64,000 bases of DNA from Malurus cyaneus samueli. Lineage: Eukaryota; Chordata; Aves; Passeriformes; Maluridae. The stretch is taken from positions 51,905,943 through 51,969,942 of the forward strand of contig CM019216.1 in the NCBI GenBank assembly GCA_009741485.1, read 5' to 3'. The translations under genes and the position numbers were made by a program. Positions 1 to 14,824 of the stretch are shown here, piece after piece (position 1 is the first letter of the stretch; every line of letters begins with the position of its first letter). The notes beneath the pieces are model-generated. The model was given only the letters and a program-made list of their open reading frames with translations, had not been told where the DNA came from and did not search any database.

Positions 1-3000
1 ATCTTACCCAAATCAAGAAAGCATATAGAAAATTTATTAATTAATCATGGTGAAAATTGTTGGAATTAGATTTTAAAGAAATCTTTTAAGTATCAGATGT
101 ATGTCTGATGGAAGTCTAGAAGTTACAGTGTCACCCGTAACTTTGGGAGAAAGATGGCTGTGTGATATCAGAGGACTTTTAACTAGTTGTTAAGAGTTAG
201 TGTGGCTCAGCAGGATTTTAAGAATATGGATTCTTTATTGAAAAATTTGTAACATGTTGCATAAACCCCACAAAAATATTGTATCAAAAAGATGCTAAAT
301 TTCTTTTTCTTATTTTTCATACATCTTTTCTTCAAAATGGTAAAGGACATTGGTATAGCAGTATTTCATAATTGCCTGAGAATAACTGCTTCCAGGAAGG
401 CTGAGTTAACTGACCAGTAAGCTTGATATCCCCCTGGAATGTCCATTCCTAGAGATGGAGAAACCCAAGAATTTTCCCCCTGTAACTCATTTTTGCTGTT
501 AGTTTTTACTTAAGGCTCCCTTTGAAGGTTTTTACACAGTGAAAACCATTTCTTTGTATAAGGTGACTGACTTCCCTAAATTTATGAAAGAGAAGTTTCG
601 TGCACTTATAATCAGAGTTTTTGTCTAGTGTTTAAGAGTTACTGTATACACAAAGTTTTAATTTTTTCTTTTTTTTAAAAAATGTATTCTTTTTATCAGT
701 ATATTTTTAGTGCATGCATAAGTTTTGTCATGTTGCACTGAAAGTTTATGTTTTTTAAAAAAGGAAAATGGAATTTTTCTTACGTACTTACATATCAAGG
801 GAAGTGTCCCTGCTGACTTTATTAATCCTTTAAACTGAAGAAGACCTAAAGAGTTTATTTGCTAGGAAAGAGTCATATAGCAGATCTTTTTCAGAGTAAG
901 TCAGCCATTCCTTAATTGCCATGTCCCACGAGTCAGAACCTAAACACCGCCTTTTCCATCATGCAAAAAGCACTTCCCCTCCCTCACTAGATTTTGCTCC
1001 AGGCACAAATAAACAGTGTGAGTCCTAGCACTGTGCCCAGAAAGGTCGGGATCCACTGCTGCTGCTCCCACTTTTCCCTGCCCCAGCACAAAAGTGCTGC
1101 CTTGAACTGGTTTGCATACCACAGCATAGGAATCCCTGCTTTGGTTGTCTCCAACCTGATACTGCTCCAGCTTTCTGTTGAGAAGGTCTGTGGTAAATTT
1201 GGAGGTGCCAGTCAGCTTTCAAAATAAACTGTAGAGTCAAAGCAAGGGTACAGCACCTGTTTTATATGAAAAATTTATCATGCCATTCCCTACACCATCA
1301 TTTCTGACTCTGTACACTGTGGTAAGTCATGTGTTCACGGTAGGGAGGAGGAGGAGGAGGGAGGAGAGCTGGTCCTGTCACAGAAGCAGAACAAAAGCTG
1401 AAAGAAATGCTCAGTACTTCTGTGAAGTACTGTGTGAGTGAAGAACATCGTACAGATCTGAGGAAATGAGAGATACAAATGGACTGCACTTTGTGTACTC
1501 ACAATGAATGTTACCTGGAGTAGGAGGCTTGCCAAAGAGCAGTCTTGAACACATAATGGTTAAAATGATAGAAAATGGGGACTGATGACAAAGAGTTCAA
1601 GTCAAAACACAAAATGTTTCAACCCCTTATTTTTCTTGAAGCTTTTGAGGTCCACTTAAAAAATCGAAACTCCTGAACTTTCACATACAGTCTCTCCTGT
1701 ATTTATTTAAATAAACTTTTTATTTGGTCTTAAAATAAACTTGGAAGATTACACTGGAGTTGACTCCAGAGCCATAAGTAAAACTTAATTTTAAGATTTT
1801 AGGGTTGAGATTGTATTTGTGCCCTAAACTGATCACTGAACATTTTAATAATCTTGATTGTTACTCCAGAAAATGCAGTGATAAAAACATATAGTAATTA
1901 GCAGAGGTTTGAATGAATGTTCNTTACCTTGGATGCCTTTGAATGATAAGGTGTCAACTTTGTCTTAGGAGAAATTATATGAAAAACCTTTTCATGAAGT
2001 TTGCACCTTAAACTTGACATACATTTTGTAAAGGTCAGGATTATATTTATTTGTTTATTTCAAATCAAATTAACATCACAGACACTTAAAATGTCAGGTA
2101 TAAATGACAGGTAAATTAGTAATTTTTAGAAAAAGATTCAGTAAAGCCAATGGAAGTAATTGAGATGGAGATAGTTATGACAATTTTATTGTGTTGTTCA
2201 TTAATGTTTTGTGTTAAAGGCTTGATATTTCAGTGTAAAGGCTGATTTGCAAGACTGTAGAAATAAATACGAAATTGCAGGTGCAGAGATAACAGAAGAC
2301 AAAATAGGAAGACCTCTAAACTTTTATTTAAAAATTGGTGTTTTCTTTCAGGAATGTGATTTATAAATATGCAGTTTGTTGCTCTTATAAATTTTTGTTT
2401 ACTATGTGTAATTCTTCATTATGTTTAGAAACTTTTTCAGTCATCACTGAAAATCTGAATGCTCAGATGACTATTTTTTCTTTGAGCTTAGAATTTAGCT
2501 GGCTTCCATCAGTTTTTAAACTATTTTATTGAGGTTTAGAATCATACAATCCTTCCTCTGTCTTTCCATCTGTTTTCAATCTCTTTTCTGAGATTTACTC
2601 AGTTTTTAGTTTTTGATAGCAGTTTCAGTTGTGAAAGAAGTGTATGTTCTTCAATCCATCTAGTATCCACTGTTCTATTGTTGTTCTTTGTGTCCAGGAA
2701 GACTCACTCTGCAAGGCTGAGGAGAACGAGGAGAGGGAAGGTGGTGGGGACTGTGATGGAAACTCTGACTTTGCTCTAAGAATCCTCCGCTGGTCAGGGC
2801 CCAGGCAGAACCAAATCAGAGCTTTTGTGATGTCTGGAGAGTTTAATAAATACTGCATCATGTACAGCATAGAATAGATAGAAGTATTAAAATAGGAATT
2901 ACTTCATTTTGATCCTTTGGTTTTACAGACAAGTCCTGGAGCAAGCAGGAGGCATTCACGAAGGGAAATTCAAATGGTAGTTTTTCTTCCCGTAAAGTCT

Positions 3001-6000
3001 AATGAAGTATCACATACAGCTAAGAGGAAACAAAACGAAAATTAGAAGTCAACAAAGCCATCTTGGAGAGGCTTGTAAATTTAAAACTAATGTAAATTTC
3101 TTGAAAAAGCCTCTTAGCTTGAATCTGGTAATTTATCATTTATCTTTGAACTAAAAATACAAACTAACAAGAAAAGGTAAAAGCAGTTGAGTCAGTTTTT
3201 TTGAAAAAGATAGGCATGTTGGAGGAACCATTATGTCATTATCCGTTCTATAGATAATCTTTGCCACACCTAGGGCCTGCAGTGACTTGCCAGACCCCTA
3301 AAAGGGGAAAAATCAGAGGGTAGTGGGGCCCCCTTTGAATGAAAGGTCCACTAAAGAACTCAGGAACATACTTACTTGTCAGTGGATTTGATTTTCATTT
3401 ATGAGACTGTTGTACCAACCCAAAATCTCACAGGCATCCCTTTCTCCAAAAGTATCTCTGCTTGCATTCTTCTTTTCGTAATTTTTATCCTTCTGTCACT
3501 GGATAAATATCCCGACTCCAGCTGTGAAGTGGTTGTGGTGGCTCTCAGAATGCATTAGAGCAGGTTGTTCAGTGGCAACAAAATGCTGCTGTGTATTTTT
3601 CCCCTGTAATGTTCCTTGAGAATGACTTCACATCCTGTGATGAAATCTGAAGGAATAGCAAAAAAGCAAGTTATTTGCAACTTGGCACTATCAGTTTGTG
3701 ATGCTGCTTAAAATGTAAGGGCTTGCTAATAAGCTTTTTGGTTTGGTATTCTCTGTATTGCTGGCAAATAGTGAACAACAGCATCTAAAATTAAGTTTAC
3801 AGCAGGAAAAATTAATACTGGAAGTCATTTTCACTACTGTGGCTCTAAACCAAGCACTTTTGGTTGCAGAACTATTTGAGAAATTCAAAATACTTAACAT
3901 TTCATGCTTTCATATTTTCTCAAATACAAGGGTTTTTTTTGCTAATGTCTGCTATTTTCCTTTCTGTTACATTTGTGTCCTTAGAATGATGTGGTAAATA
4001 AAGGACACGAAGAAGCTTCTCATTTACCTGTCCATAAGAAACATCTCCCCCTTAGTAATCTCAGTTTGCAGAGAAGTTAATCCATTGCAGGGATGTCGGG
4101 ACAGTGGATTCCCTGTCAGCCAGTCTGAGAAAGGAGCACATGCTGTAGATGTAATAATTTTCTCTGGTTATCTCTTGACACTACCAGTGGCTGCACCAAA
4201 CTTTTGCAGAGAAATTTTTTATTGCACTACGCTATAAACAGCTTTACAAGTTTTTGGGACTGTACTTTGCCTCCAGGCATCCAGACCTGAGAAATAATAA
4301 AGTGGTTTTGTTTAACTGGGAAAAGGAGGAAGGCTTGTGGTTGCTTCTTTGGTCTGTTCATTCTTGGTGTTATTCTGTGACAGAAGACGGGAATGCAAGT
4401 GGTGGCAGGGAGTGGCAAACAATTTGCTTTGGTTTGGAGCTGCTGCGTGAGGACCTGCTGCACACAGAGGTGTGCAGTGAGTGGTGGTGTGCTCCTCAAC
4501 TCTTCATGGAGTCCAAGTTCAGGCTGGTTTTTCTCTGCCTGATGCCTGGTAGAAGAAAAGAGAAATTTTGTCCCTTTTATGCTATAATGAAGACTTCACA
4601 ACTGTGAGGACTCTTTGCAATTCATTGAGTAGGACTGGAGCCTTGGAGCCTCCTGTTCATGTACATTCTGGTGCTTTCAGTCTTATTTGGCAACATTTTC
4701 TGCAATAGCTTTTTCCTTTGTTTCCCTTCTTTTGGTGGTGAAAAACCGAACCAATCTTGATTAGCCACCTATCTGATGTGTTGTTTCAGCAGTTAAGAAT
4801 GAGGTTGTGCTCAGTGTTAATGTCAAAAACAACATCTGAAAGCTGATTATGTTCTCCCCATTACTTTATATATGCTTCAGTGGGTTTTCATTGTCAAAGA
4901 GGTGGGCCTTCATTATGCCACATAATGCAGTAAAATGGGGATTACTTGGATTTCAGTGCATGAGATTATAGCAGCTGACAGGCACCTGTTTAAGGAATTA
5001 TAATGTATTTCTAAGCAAAAGTATTTTATAAAAATTGAGTGAGATTTCTGATGAAAAACGCTTTTGTATTTAAACTTTATAAGTAGATTTAACTACAAAA
5101 AAAGGCATCGGGGTATCTGAGTGGATGTATTTATTAGTGGGTGGCTGTTACAGTCCTTACAAAATGTTCTAATAATCAAGTGTGGAATCTGTCGAATGAT
5201 GGCACAAATATCCTAATCTGAACTGACATGGCTCTCTAGCCCAGTTCATCAATCATGTTTTATTAGCTTTAGCAGAGCCAAGCTGCTATCTGTCATTTTG
5301 ATGCTGTAGTGGTGACAAAAAATGGTGCCGAAAATGTGCTACAGGTGTAACTTTCACTCAGAACATTTCTGAGCAGCAGTCGGGCTTGTGTTTGCGTGGG
5401 GAGAGAGTGCCATCTTCAGTTTCACATCCCCACTGAAAGAAGGCTGAACTTCCTAATGCTGCCCGATGGCTAAGGAGTCAGGAAAAGTAGAGGTAGAGAT
5501 TTAGAGTGATTGTTTTTATAAGACTTCTGAGGGAAAATACTAAACACCATTTTCTTGTCCTTTTAAGATCTATGTTTTTTAGATCTATCTGTTGCGATAA
5601 GCAGTTTTCAGGGGCTTTGTTCTTCTGGTTTGCAATGCTGTATGAAGAAAATAACAGTTGCCAGTTGGATCACAAACCTCCTGTAACCAGTAGCACTTTT
5701 ATGCCTAAAAAAAGGAGAGCTAGAAGGCTCTACACTGCTGTGGATGTAATGTGTTTTGTAAGAACCATCAATTCCATGTATTCTTTCAGCCCAGAACTGA
5801 CTTAGTGTTTTCACTGGGGTCCTGGCACTTGACCCTTGTTTTTCTTGGCTCTGTATCATTTTACAGCAGAGCTCGAGGACACTCCTCATCTCTTGTTTCC
5901 AGCATGTTAACATATTCAAGTAAATATTATCTGGCACAGGCACATGCATTATCCTTCTGGGGAGTATTTGTAAAAGTTTTAAATCCAGATCAAACAATGG

Positions 6001-6440
6001 CATCCATCTTCCTTCCTCTTGAATTTCTTTTATTCACAAGATGAATGTTGCTGGCAAAATTCTTTGATCTTTAAAAAGACTTTCTGTTGCTGATATTCAC
6101 AGAATAGGTAAGAGCTTATAAATACCTGAATTACTCGGAGAATATATGCCCAGGTATGACTTCTCTGTATATTTTAACACCTAATAGGGCTTTGCACAAT
6201 AAGGAGCAGATGTGTCATAGCGACAGCAGGCGAGCAGGGACCAGGAAGGTGGTTTCATTAAAAGAGCCTTGGGATAAATGCAGCACATTAGATACCCACT
6301 GAAAGACAGGAGCTGTTGATGGGGTGACCTCTGAATGCAAGTCATCTTACTATAAACAGGAGGGTGTGGAAAGCCATTGGACAGAGCCAAGCTTGTTTAC
6401 TATCCAGATCTCCTCCTAGTTAACTTAAGTAACCAGACTG

Positions 6441-6600
6441 CGCCGGGCTCGGCATGACAGTTCAAGGAAGAACAAAGTGTCTTCAGTATTCCCGAGTTTA
6501 AAAAATCCTAGCTGACTGATGCAAAAGCTTTTTGGTCCCGAAGATCTGCCTGCACACCTTGGCTGCTCTACAGTGGAAGTTAACTACTGCGAAACGTAAC
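6441..6600. promoter_or_regulatory. CpG-retaining intronic segment, candidate regulatory element
   Basis: By eye there are 7 CpG dinucleotides in about 160 bp, against roughly one per 100 bp or fewer in most of this intron. The segment also carries a SOX-type AACAAAG word (6470-6476) and no open frame or repeat signature. Retained CpGs in deep intron can mark unmethylated regulatory DNA. That is inference only; conservation was not tested. Confidence 0.2.
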
Positions 6601-9600
6601 AGATATTCTCTTATTTTTTTTTTGTCCTGGAAACTGATTTTGCATACCTGGGGAATTAGTTTCTGTTCTTCAGAGACTGCTGAGGTAAGGTTATGACAGA
6701 TTTTGTGATATTGATGCAGATGTTGTTTAGTGGTAAAATGGGAGGTATAAATGGGTACTAATTCCCATTCAGATTCTGTTCTGAAAAGGAGATTTTATTT
6801 CAATTTCTGTAGTAGCAGGTTCAAACTTGGTTTTGGAACAAGATATTTGTTCATGGTGGCTCTAAAGAACAGGAGTTTAGTTAGGTCACAGGACTGGACT
6901 CATCAGGTTTTTTCAGGAGCAGCTTTTTCTTACCCTAGGAGATTATTTGTTAAGCACTGTAAGAAATAAAATGTGGTGTTCTATAATGTGCTACAAATGT
7001 CACATTTTTTCAAATCTGTGGGCAGTTCCTTGGTGTCTTATTCAATAATATAATTACAAGGAACACTTAAAGACCAGTATGCTGAGACAGGTGTCTAGAC
7101 ATAAGTTGAATTCAAATTAATTCGATAAACTAAAAGTTTAAGCCTAAACCAAAAAAAACCTGTGGATGCATAAAATAAATTTATTTTCCTAATGCTTTAT
7201 TCAAATCAATTTAGTTATTTTCTAAGTTTACTAGACATTCATTTGGAACAAATAATGCTGAACTGTAAACATGCTAAAGCGTCAGCCCTACCTCTTCCAA
7301 AGTTCGTTCTGTCTCTGTAATGTTATCTGTTCTTTTTGATGCACTTTTCAATTGCACAAACCATGTTTTAAAGAATAAATTCTGATTAAAGTTTTATTCG
7401 GGGAACCCATGTGCTTGTGCTGCTGCTGCTGTACTCAGATGCTCTTCTCTGCCGTGGGGTCCCCGCAGCAGCAGGAGCAGCAGTGCAGAGGCCGCAGTGG
7501 GAGCTGGCGTGGGGATTGCTGCTCCTTAAATGTCTGTTTCATTCGGGGGAACTCAGGAGGGTTCACTCTGGGAGTGCTGTTTGATTATCCTGGAGCAGCA
7601 AGCAAAGTCCCAGGAAAGAAAGAGCAAGGCAGTTTGGTCCAGCCGTACACAGGCATTTACAGCCATAGGGATTTGTAACAGGTAGGGACTTTCTCTGGAA
7701 GGAAGGTATGAGAAATTCTTACAGCCACTAAGTTCTTCGATTTTGTGCCTGTGGTCTGGTAAGCAGCAAGCAGCAGGATCCAGTTACATGTTTCTTTTAT
7801 TGGTCTGTTCACTATTTTCTGAAATATATTTCAGCTAAACAGCTTTTGACTGTCTCAGTATCTTTTGTGCTGTTACAGTTTCTTCTAAAGTAAATCAAAT
7901 GTAAATTTGAAAAGGGTATATAAGCCAAGGGATATTTTAAATTCCTGAATTAAAAAAAAGTTCTTGCCAAAGCATTTTTCCAAGATAATCTGAGGCTTAT
8001 AAAAGTACTTAGTATATCTTGTTAAATGATAGAAGTAATAATACATCATATCAAATAGCAGCAACCCTGTGTGAATGTGGGTGATATAAAGCAAAATAAC
8101 TTGAATTTGACTTTGCAAAATATCTGTTTGTTTGTATGTTTGTGTGGCCATGCATGCACATATATATGCATGTGAGAGTGTGCATACAGGGAAGCTAATT
8201 CATCTGCTACAGAAAGTAGAAGTCAGGGTTATTTTCTAAAACAGAATGTGGTTTGAGAAGATGTCTCAACACTGTTAAATAGAGGAAACAAATGAATAAC
8301 AAGACTGCAGTCTCATTCACGAGCTTACCTGTAATTTTTATCTTTTGTTTTCTGTTTGGTTTTTTTTTGTTTGCAAACAGCTATACATAGCTTTTATCGA
8401 ATTTACATTTACTTTGGGAGAATAGAGGAAATAATTAGCACTTTATTCAGTTTTAGGCTTTGAATTGTAAAACTTACTAAGTAAATGTCATTCACTAGGG
8501 ATTAAAAATCTTACATGAATTTCAGTATTTTTAAATAAAAGGAGAGCATGGTTGTATTAAATCTATGTTTAAAAGGTATGTAAGCAGTTTGCAGAATTTT
8601 ATGCTGTATCTAGTATGCTATTGATTTCCTTCTTATATTTTATTTTATTAAATCTATTAAATTATACTGCTGGAAAAAATATACATTTCGGTAATAGTGT
8701 AACAGGAAAGATAATATCTATGTGGTTTATTTCTCTGTGCAATATTCTGTCATTGCTCTGAATTAATGCATAATTAAACAGTATTCAATTATAAGTAAAA
8801 TCTGAAGGTGAAGATATTTTTTTAAAGCTGATTTTAAAATGGATTCCACTTTAGCCCCAGAAGGATGCAGTTAAAAATACACATTGAAGAACCTGGATTG
8901 ATTTAAAAAGCATAATTATTGTATTGTCTGCATTGTGTTGAACAGAAAGGGGTAGTCAGAGTACTGGGATAATAAAATTTACATATTATTTTAGGAGTTA
9001 ATCAATTATTTGCCTCCTAAATATCGAAGAAAAGTCCTTTGCTTGTTCTCGTAGTAAATCTGCAATTGTTCTTCACATTAATTTCAGGGATATTTAAAAG
9101 TCATTAACTGACCTTTACAATCATGTAAGTTTTGGTTGCTCATCTGGTATAATGCATAATAAAACTTTTGGAGGGTGAAATAATCTGAAGTGATTTAGCA
9201 TAAACAGATTCTGCATGTATTGCATGTATTTATTTGCACAAAATGCACCAAAAGGTGCTTTTGTCTATTTCCATGAACGATTGAACAGTTCTTTTTATCA
9301 AGGGTTTTCTCATGGATAAAATTAACTGTGTCATGATGAGGTTTTTGCTGTACTTGAAGTATTCTTACTTTTATTCCAGGTGAGCTCTGCATTCAATTAG
9401 AATCACAGCTAAGAACCAAATGTCCATTTTGCCCTGAACATTCAAAATGTTAGCTCCACTGAAGCACAGTTTAACTTGATTGATACTTGGATTTTAAAGC
9501 AAATAAGGTCTAATTTTTGCCCATGGCAAAATATCTTTGAAGTTTCATGCCTGTGCCGAGGCTGGATTAGCTCAGTGATAGCACTGGGGCTGGACTGTGA

Positions 9601-11743
9601 CCCTGTTGCGCTTGGCAGGTTGTGATAAATGGGAGAATCTTTCTTAACCTCGTGGCCAAAACATTCCAGGATCAGGCTGGGGAGACAGGAGAGAAGGGAG
9701 GCGGGTCAAAAGATGCAGGAGACTGGGCAAGTTGAGCCAGAGACAAAGGATACTTGCACAGTTGTCTGGAATAAAGGTGAATCTGCAGACTCTCGTGGGA
9801 GAAATGACTGCAGATGCATTGCAAACGTACTTTAACTCCTGAGCACTGGCCTGGGTACATGAAATTCATTCCTCATCATGAAGCTGCCTCTTCGTTTTTG
9901 TTTTGAATGTTTGGAGAGGTTAGGGAATCTTGGGTGTTATATTTTCCTAAACTAAAGAGATTTTTCTTTAGTTATTCAGATGGCTATATAAAACCATCCA
10001 AAACAAATTGGAAGAATTCTTTATTTCAAGTAATTGCCTGCTGGCTAAAGAATTTACTGGAGGACAGCAAATATAAATAAAATGATATGAATTAGGAAAA
10101 AAAATAGCAGAGAAAGTTAATTGATTGCTTCGTAAAGCTAGTTCAACTATTTCGTTTATAAAACACCTTTAAAATTAAAACATAGTTTTAAACTTACACA
10201 TTTTAATATAAGAGTATTAGTAATGAAAAATTAAAATCTCTTTGAATACACATAATGATCTGTAGAGAGATATCACCAGTCAAATTTTGAAACCTGAAAA
10301 AAGAGACAAAATAGGCCTCCATGTGAGCTGAAATGTGATCTGTCAAGTGGTTCTTTCTTGCGGCAGCGTTTTAAGAGCTGTATTGCCTCTGATGTTGTCC
10401 CGCTTGGCTAATAATGAAAAATATATTATTAGCTGATAGTTTGATATTTGTTTACATACTTCATGCTGCAAATGCATCTATTCTGACTAGAATAGTTAAG
10501 AACTATAGCACAAAGCAAGTGACAAAACCAAAACTAAATACTTATAATGTGCTTTCTAGTTATCCTATTGTTGTTACTAGAATACAACCAAATGTGTGTT
10601 TTATCCCTGTGTATAGATACAATTAATAATTTATCCTTTTATGATTAATTTCCCTGAATGACATTTTAATACTGTGATATTAATAGGGATTTTTATTAAT
10701 GATGTGTTGTAAGTATTCATTAATATTTGAATAAACAAATGTAAATCAAATTTATAAAAAGCAGTCTCACTACATTGGATTTTACCTCTCTGATGCTTAC
10801 TAGCATATGGTAACTATAGTGCACATTATGTTTTCCTGTGTATTTATGAGAAAACATTTTATCTGTGGTTTGCTTCTGCTAAATTATTATACTTTCTTCC
10901 TGTACCCCTAAAAGAAAAAGACTCATTTCTTCACTTTTACTGACATGTTACAAAGGCACTGAAAATTGAAGTAAACAGAAACAAACAAAATTTATTCCAT
11001 GATGACACAAGTGCGCGTGAATAAGGCTTTAGCTTATCTCCAGTGTGTGATTTTACACTGAAGTGTTGTGTTTCCTTTTATCTTTCCTCTAGCAAATTAT
11101 TTCTGCACCAGTTGGACAACATTTGGGCCACAAAAAACTGATTATTTCATTTTGACCAGCAAGTAGTTTGAGCTGCAAACAATTTTTTACATCCTTACTC
11201 TGACAGAAATAGGTTGCTGAAGTTTTTGGTTATCTGATGTAGTTTATTAATGTTACAACAGCTGCTAAAAATTGTTGCTAAAATGCTAAACAAATTAGCT
11301 TCAGTAATGTGGGAGAACAGAAATGTATGAAGCCAGGAAAAAGCACAGCTGTTCATTGTAAATGTACAGGACATTTACTTGGTGATTTCTAAGTAGAGTA
11401 TAATGTGCACTTGTTTATTACCTTCTCCCTCCACTTTTTTCCCAGTTTTGAACACACTTTTAAAAATAATTTTTAACCTAGTCATTTGTAGACACTTTCA
11501 TTAAGTGGTTTTAACTGGAATAGCCTCAGTTTATTGTGCAAAAAATAATAGTGTTGTACAATTAGCTGATGACTTCAGCTTGGGCTGTTTTCATAGACCA
11601 AATTATTTGTTCATGTTGAGATTCATAGATACTATCTGTGGAAAAGTCAGATATTTATAGCTGAATACTTTTGATCTACTACCAGGAGAAAAGCTACAAC
11701 AGGACAGCAGAACAGTTTTTATTGTTGGGGCTTTGTGGTTGTT

Positions 11744-11815
11744 TGTTTGTTTTTTTTTCTTTTTGTTTTTTTTGTTTTTTTGTTTTGGGGTTTTTTTTTT
11801 TTTGTTTTTTTAGTT
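11744..11815 (+). repeat. T-rich low-complexity run
   Basis: The run consists of long T stretches interrupted by single G, C or GGGG. It reads like a decayed poly(T), i.e. a possible minus-strand poly(A) tail, but no retro-inserted body is recognisable next to it. Confidence 0.75.
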
Positions 11816-14800
11816 TTATTTTAATTTAGACTATTTTCACATAATTCTCTTCTCCCACAATGCCTACAGGTCTCTGCCAGCTGTTAATAGGTAGGCAGGT
11901 GCTGAGCTAGAATCGTGTTCATGTTACCTGCTCACATTACCTTGTTCATCCTCCCTCCAACCTGTCCTATTGCTCTGTCCACCTGTTGCTTCTTGGCATT
12001 AATTCCATTTAATGGAGCCTTCTGTCCTACAAAGGAAAGTCTGTGTTCAGACTTACCTTCATTATTCTGAATCGTCTCACTGATGAAAACAGCCAAACCA
12101 CCACAATCCGATTTAGGCCTAAGCTCAAATCTTTGTAGGCTTGTCCCAAGCTCGCCAGCCCCTCTGCTGAGGGAATGGCTTTTGCAGGAGTGAATTCAGC
12201 ATCACCTCAGGCAGCTGCTGCTGTTTCCCTTGCAGAAAAGCTCATGCAGAGCTTTGTGGAAATGGATCGTGGTCCACAGTCATTGCAGTTGGTCACAAAG
12301 AGCCTCTCTGCATTTCTGGCTCTCCGTACACGTACCCAGCATAAATGTACTCTTGCCTTTCAGGGCTGGGGTGGAGCACAATGAATAATGGGTATTTCTT
12401 CTGATAAAAATACTCAACATTTAGATAATAAAGTTAGATGTTTGTAATTATCTGTGAATAATGGTCAGTTATATTTTCTCATCTTTCTAGTACTCTCTGT
12501 CACTTACAACGCTGTCTATTGAATATGGTTGTCTCTCTTGAGAGATGAAGAAGGATCCAAAAAACACAGAAATGTCTTGAATCCTTCTTAATAGCTGCAC
12601 ACTAAGAAATGTACTAAAAAGCTGCAGTAGTTTCTCTCCTTTTCTGAAGGATATGTACAATGTTGCCTCTGATTCTGTATGAAATATGTGTGAGGTACTG
12701 GTCACACATGGATTATTCTGGCAGACACTGCAGGTAATAACTCTTCTACCATTGCATCTGGCTCATACAGCTTGGGCAAGACCAACAGTGAAGAAAAGTT
12801 GGCTGAAAAGTATCTGAGCAAAATTGGCACCGATGAGCAAGTGGCTAAACTTGGAAGAGCTTGTAGGAAGAGCTTACTGTGTTGTCTGGAATAATTCAAA
12901 CCTCAGCCTAGGAACTTTCTTTGGATTGCCAATAAATCAATTTGCCATGTAGCTGAATCCATACACAATGCTTTCAGTGTGCCCAAACTGTTCCATCCCA
13001 TTCTGTCAGACCATGGTCTGAGTCAGATCATTCTTAAACAGGTTGTACTTCTATGAAGACTTCAGTGCTTGAAAACTAATTAGTACAAAGGTCACATCAA
13101 GTAAGGATATTGCGAACACATTAGAGCTGTTTTTCTTTTCCTGAGCTTTTTGAATAGCGTTCAAAACCACAATCACTGTCTTTAAAGCCCCTTTAGCTCT
13201 GGGATGAAGAATGCAGCTGATGAGTATGCTTCTCCAAGACAGGATAGTGAAGCTCACCGTTTTTCAGACATTGCTTACTTAACACTGACCCAGTATTTGT
13301 GGGTGAGCTCTCAGTGGAGCTAAGAAACATAACATTTTTGACCAAGAATAAGGCACATTTCTGGGGGCTGATCTCCTTTAACCTTAGCACATGGCAATGC
13401 ATTAAAAATACAGAAGACAAACAAGAGAGTACAAAAAGAGTAAAATAATTTCTTTGCTAAATCAAAATATTTTACATATATGTATTTCATCACCTGTGGT
13501 GGGGATGAGTATTTGATAGATGTTGAGATCATGTTGTTTACTGCACTGGCGTATCAATATGCTCCTTGGTAAAAACTAGGATAGTGAAGAACAGAAAGGA
13601 GGAGATGATCGACAAGGCCATTTGTTTAAATTTCGTCTAAGTGAGGGATGGAAAAGTTGTGACAAGTGTTCTTTGATCTCGAGCGGAAAGACAGATTATT
13701 TTCTGGTGAGGCGAACAAGCCAGGAGAGAAGTTGTCCTTTGTTCCTGCGGGGGTCAGTATTTAAGCTCTTGGGTGAGCTGAGGGAAAGCTGGATTCCAGT
13801 GAGACCCCAGCATTGTCACAACAGAGAAGTGCCTTCAGGCAGAGGTACATGACTTGTGGTGAAGTCAGCATTAGCAGTAGAAATGCACTGTACTGTTCCT
13901 TATGCAAGTTGATTTCCCCGTGAAAAGAAAACAGCGTGTTTTATTATGCTTTATGGCACAGTACTATAGGCCTTTAACAAAATAGCTTGGAGTATTTGCA
14001 TGATCTATTGGCAACATGGCCAAGTTAACACAGCCATAGGAACATTAACTTTTGAACTTCCTGACTTTCATTGCTTTAAATTTCAGCTTCAAAGTTTACT
14101 CTTTTTTTCTCTTTGCATTTGTTGGCCCTGGCTGGTTTTGAAAAGCAGGAGGAAAGAAAATAAGTTCAGGGTTTCTGAGGAGGCTCTGAATTTTATGCAT
14201 TTAACAGGAGATGACTTGGTATTCCTTTGAATACTAAATGATACCTCCAAAGCAATTGTGATACACCTGGTTTGTTTCTGATATTTCTGTGGAGCTGAGG
14301 AATCACAAGATGGAATTTAGAAAGCATTGCACAGCATAGCTGTTGTCCTTCATTTCAGTATGTTTTTTTTTTTTTCCTACAAAGAGATCAGTGGTATTTG
14401 GGAATGCTGATATTTAAAAGACAAACACTTAAAACAAATATAAAAATGGTTTGATTGCAGCAAAACTGGAGGATATCATGGGAACATAACTGGAGTGAAA
14501 ACAGTAACTGTTTTTCCCTGTCTAGATTAAGAATGGTATCTTCCAGCTGATTTCCAGTTTGATATATCAGAAAGATGCCAGGAAGGTACCAAGGGTATAT
14601 TTGCAGATTCATTTTCACTGAGACATACGGCTGACTTTAAAAGGCAAATAAAAGGCCAGAAGTTTATGTTTAGGTTGGTGTGGGCATTTTTAAGAGAAGG
14701 CAGGGATGGGGCAGAGGGAAAGAGCTAGGAAAGTAATGTGAGAGAAAGAAGAAAAAAAGAGAACCAGTATTAGTGCTTTAGTATTTTTTCCTGAATCTGA

Positions 14801-14824
14801 ATTTAATGATAAATGAGCTCCAGG

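Noticed and set aside
9560..9600. tRNA-like A-box word TAGCTCAGTGATAG at 9568-9581
   Set aside because: No B-box (GGTTCGAATCC-like), no acceptor-stem pairing and no plausible anticodon arm; at most a very old tRNA-derived SINE remnant.
12718..12891. Open reading through LGKTNSEEKLAEKYLSKIG-like sequence, considered as a processed pseudogene
   Set aside because: The composition looks protein-like, but I recognise no parent gene, there is no poly(A) or flanking duplication, and it ends after some 60 codons. A protein database search would decide.
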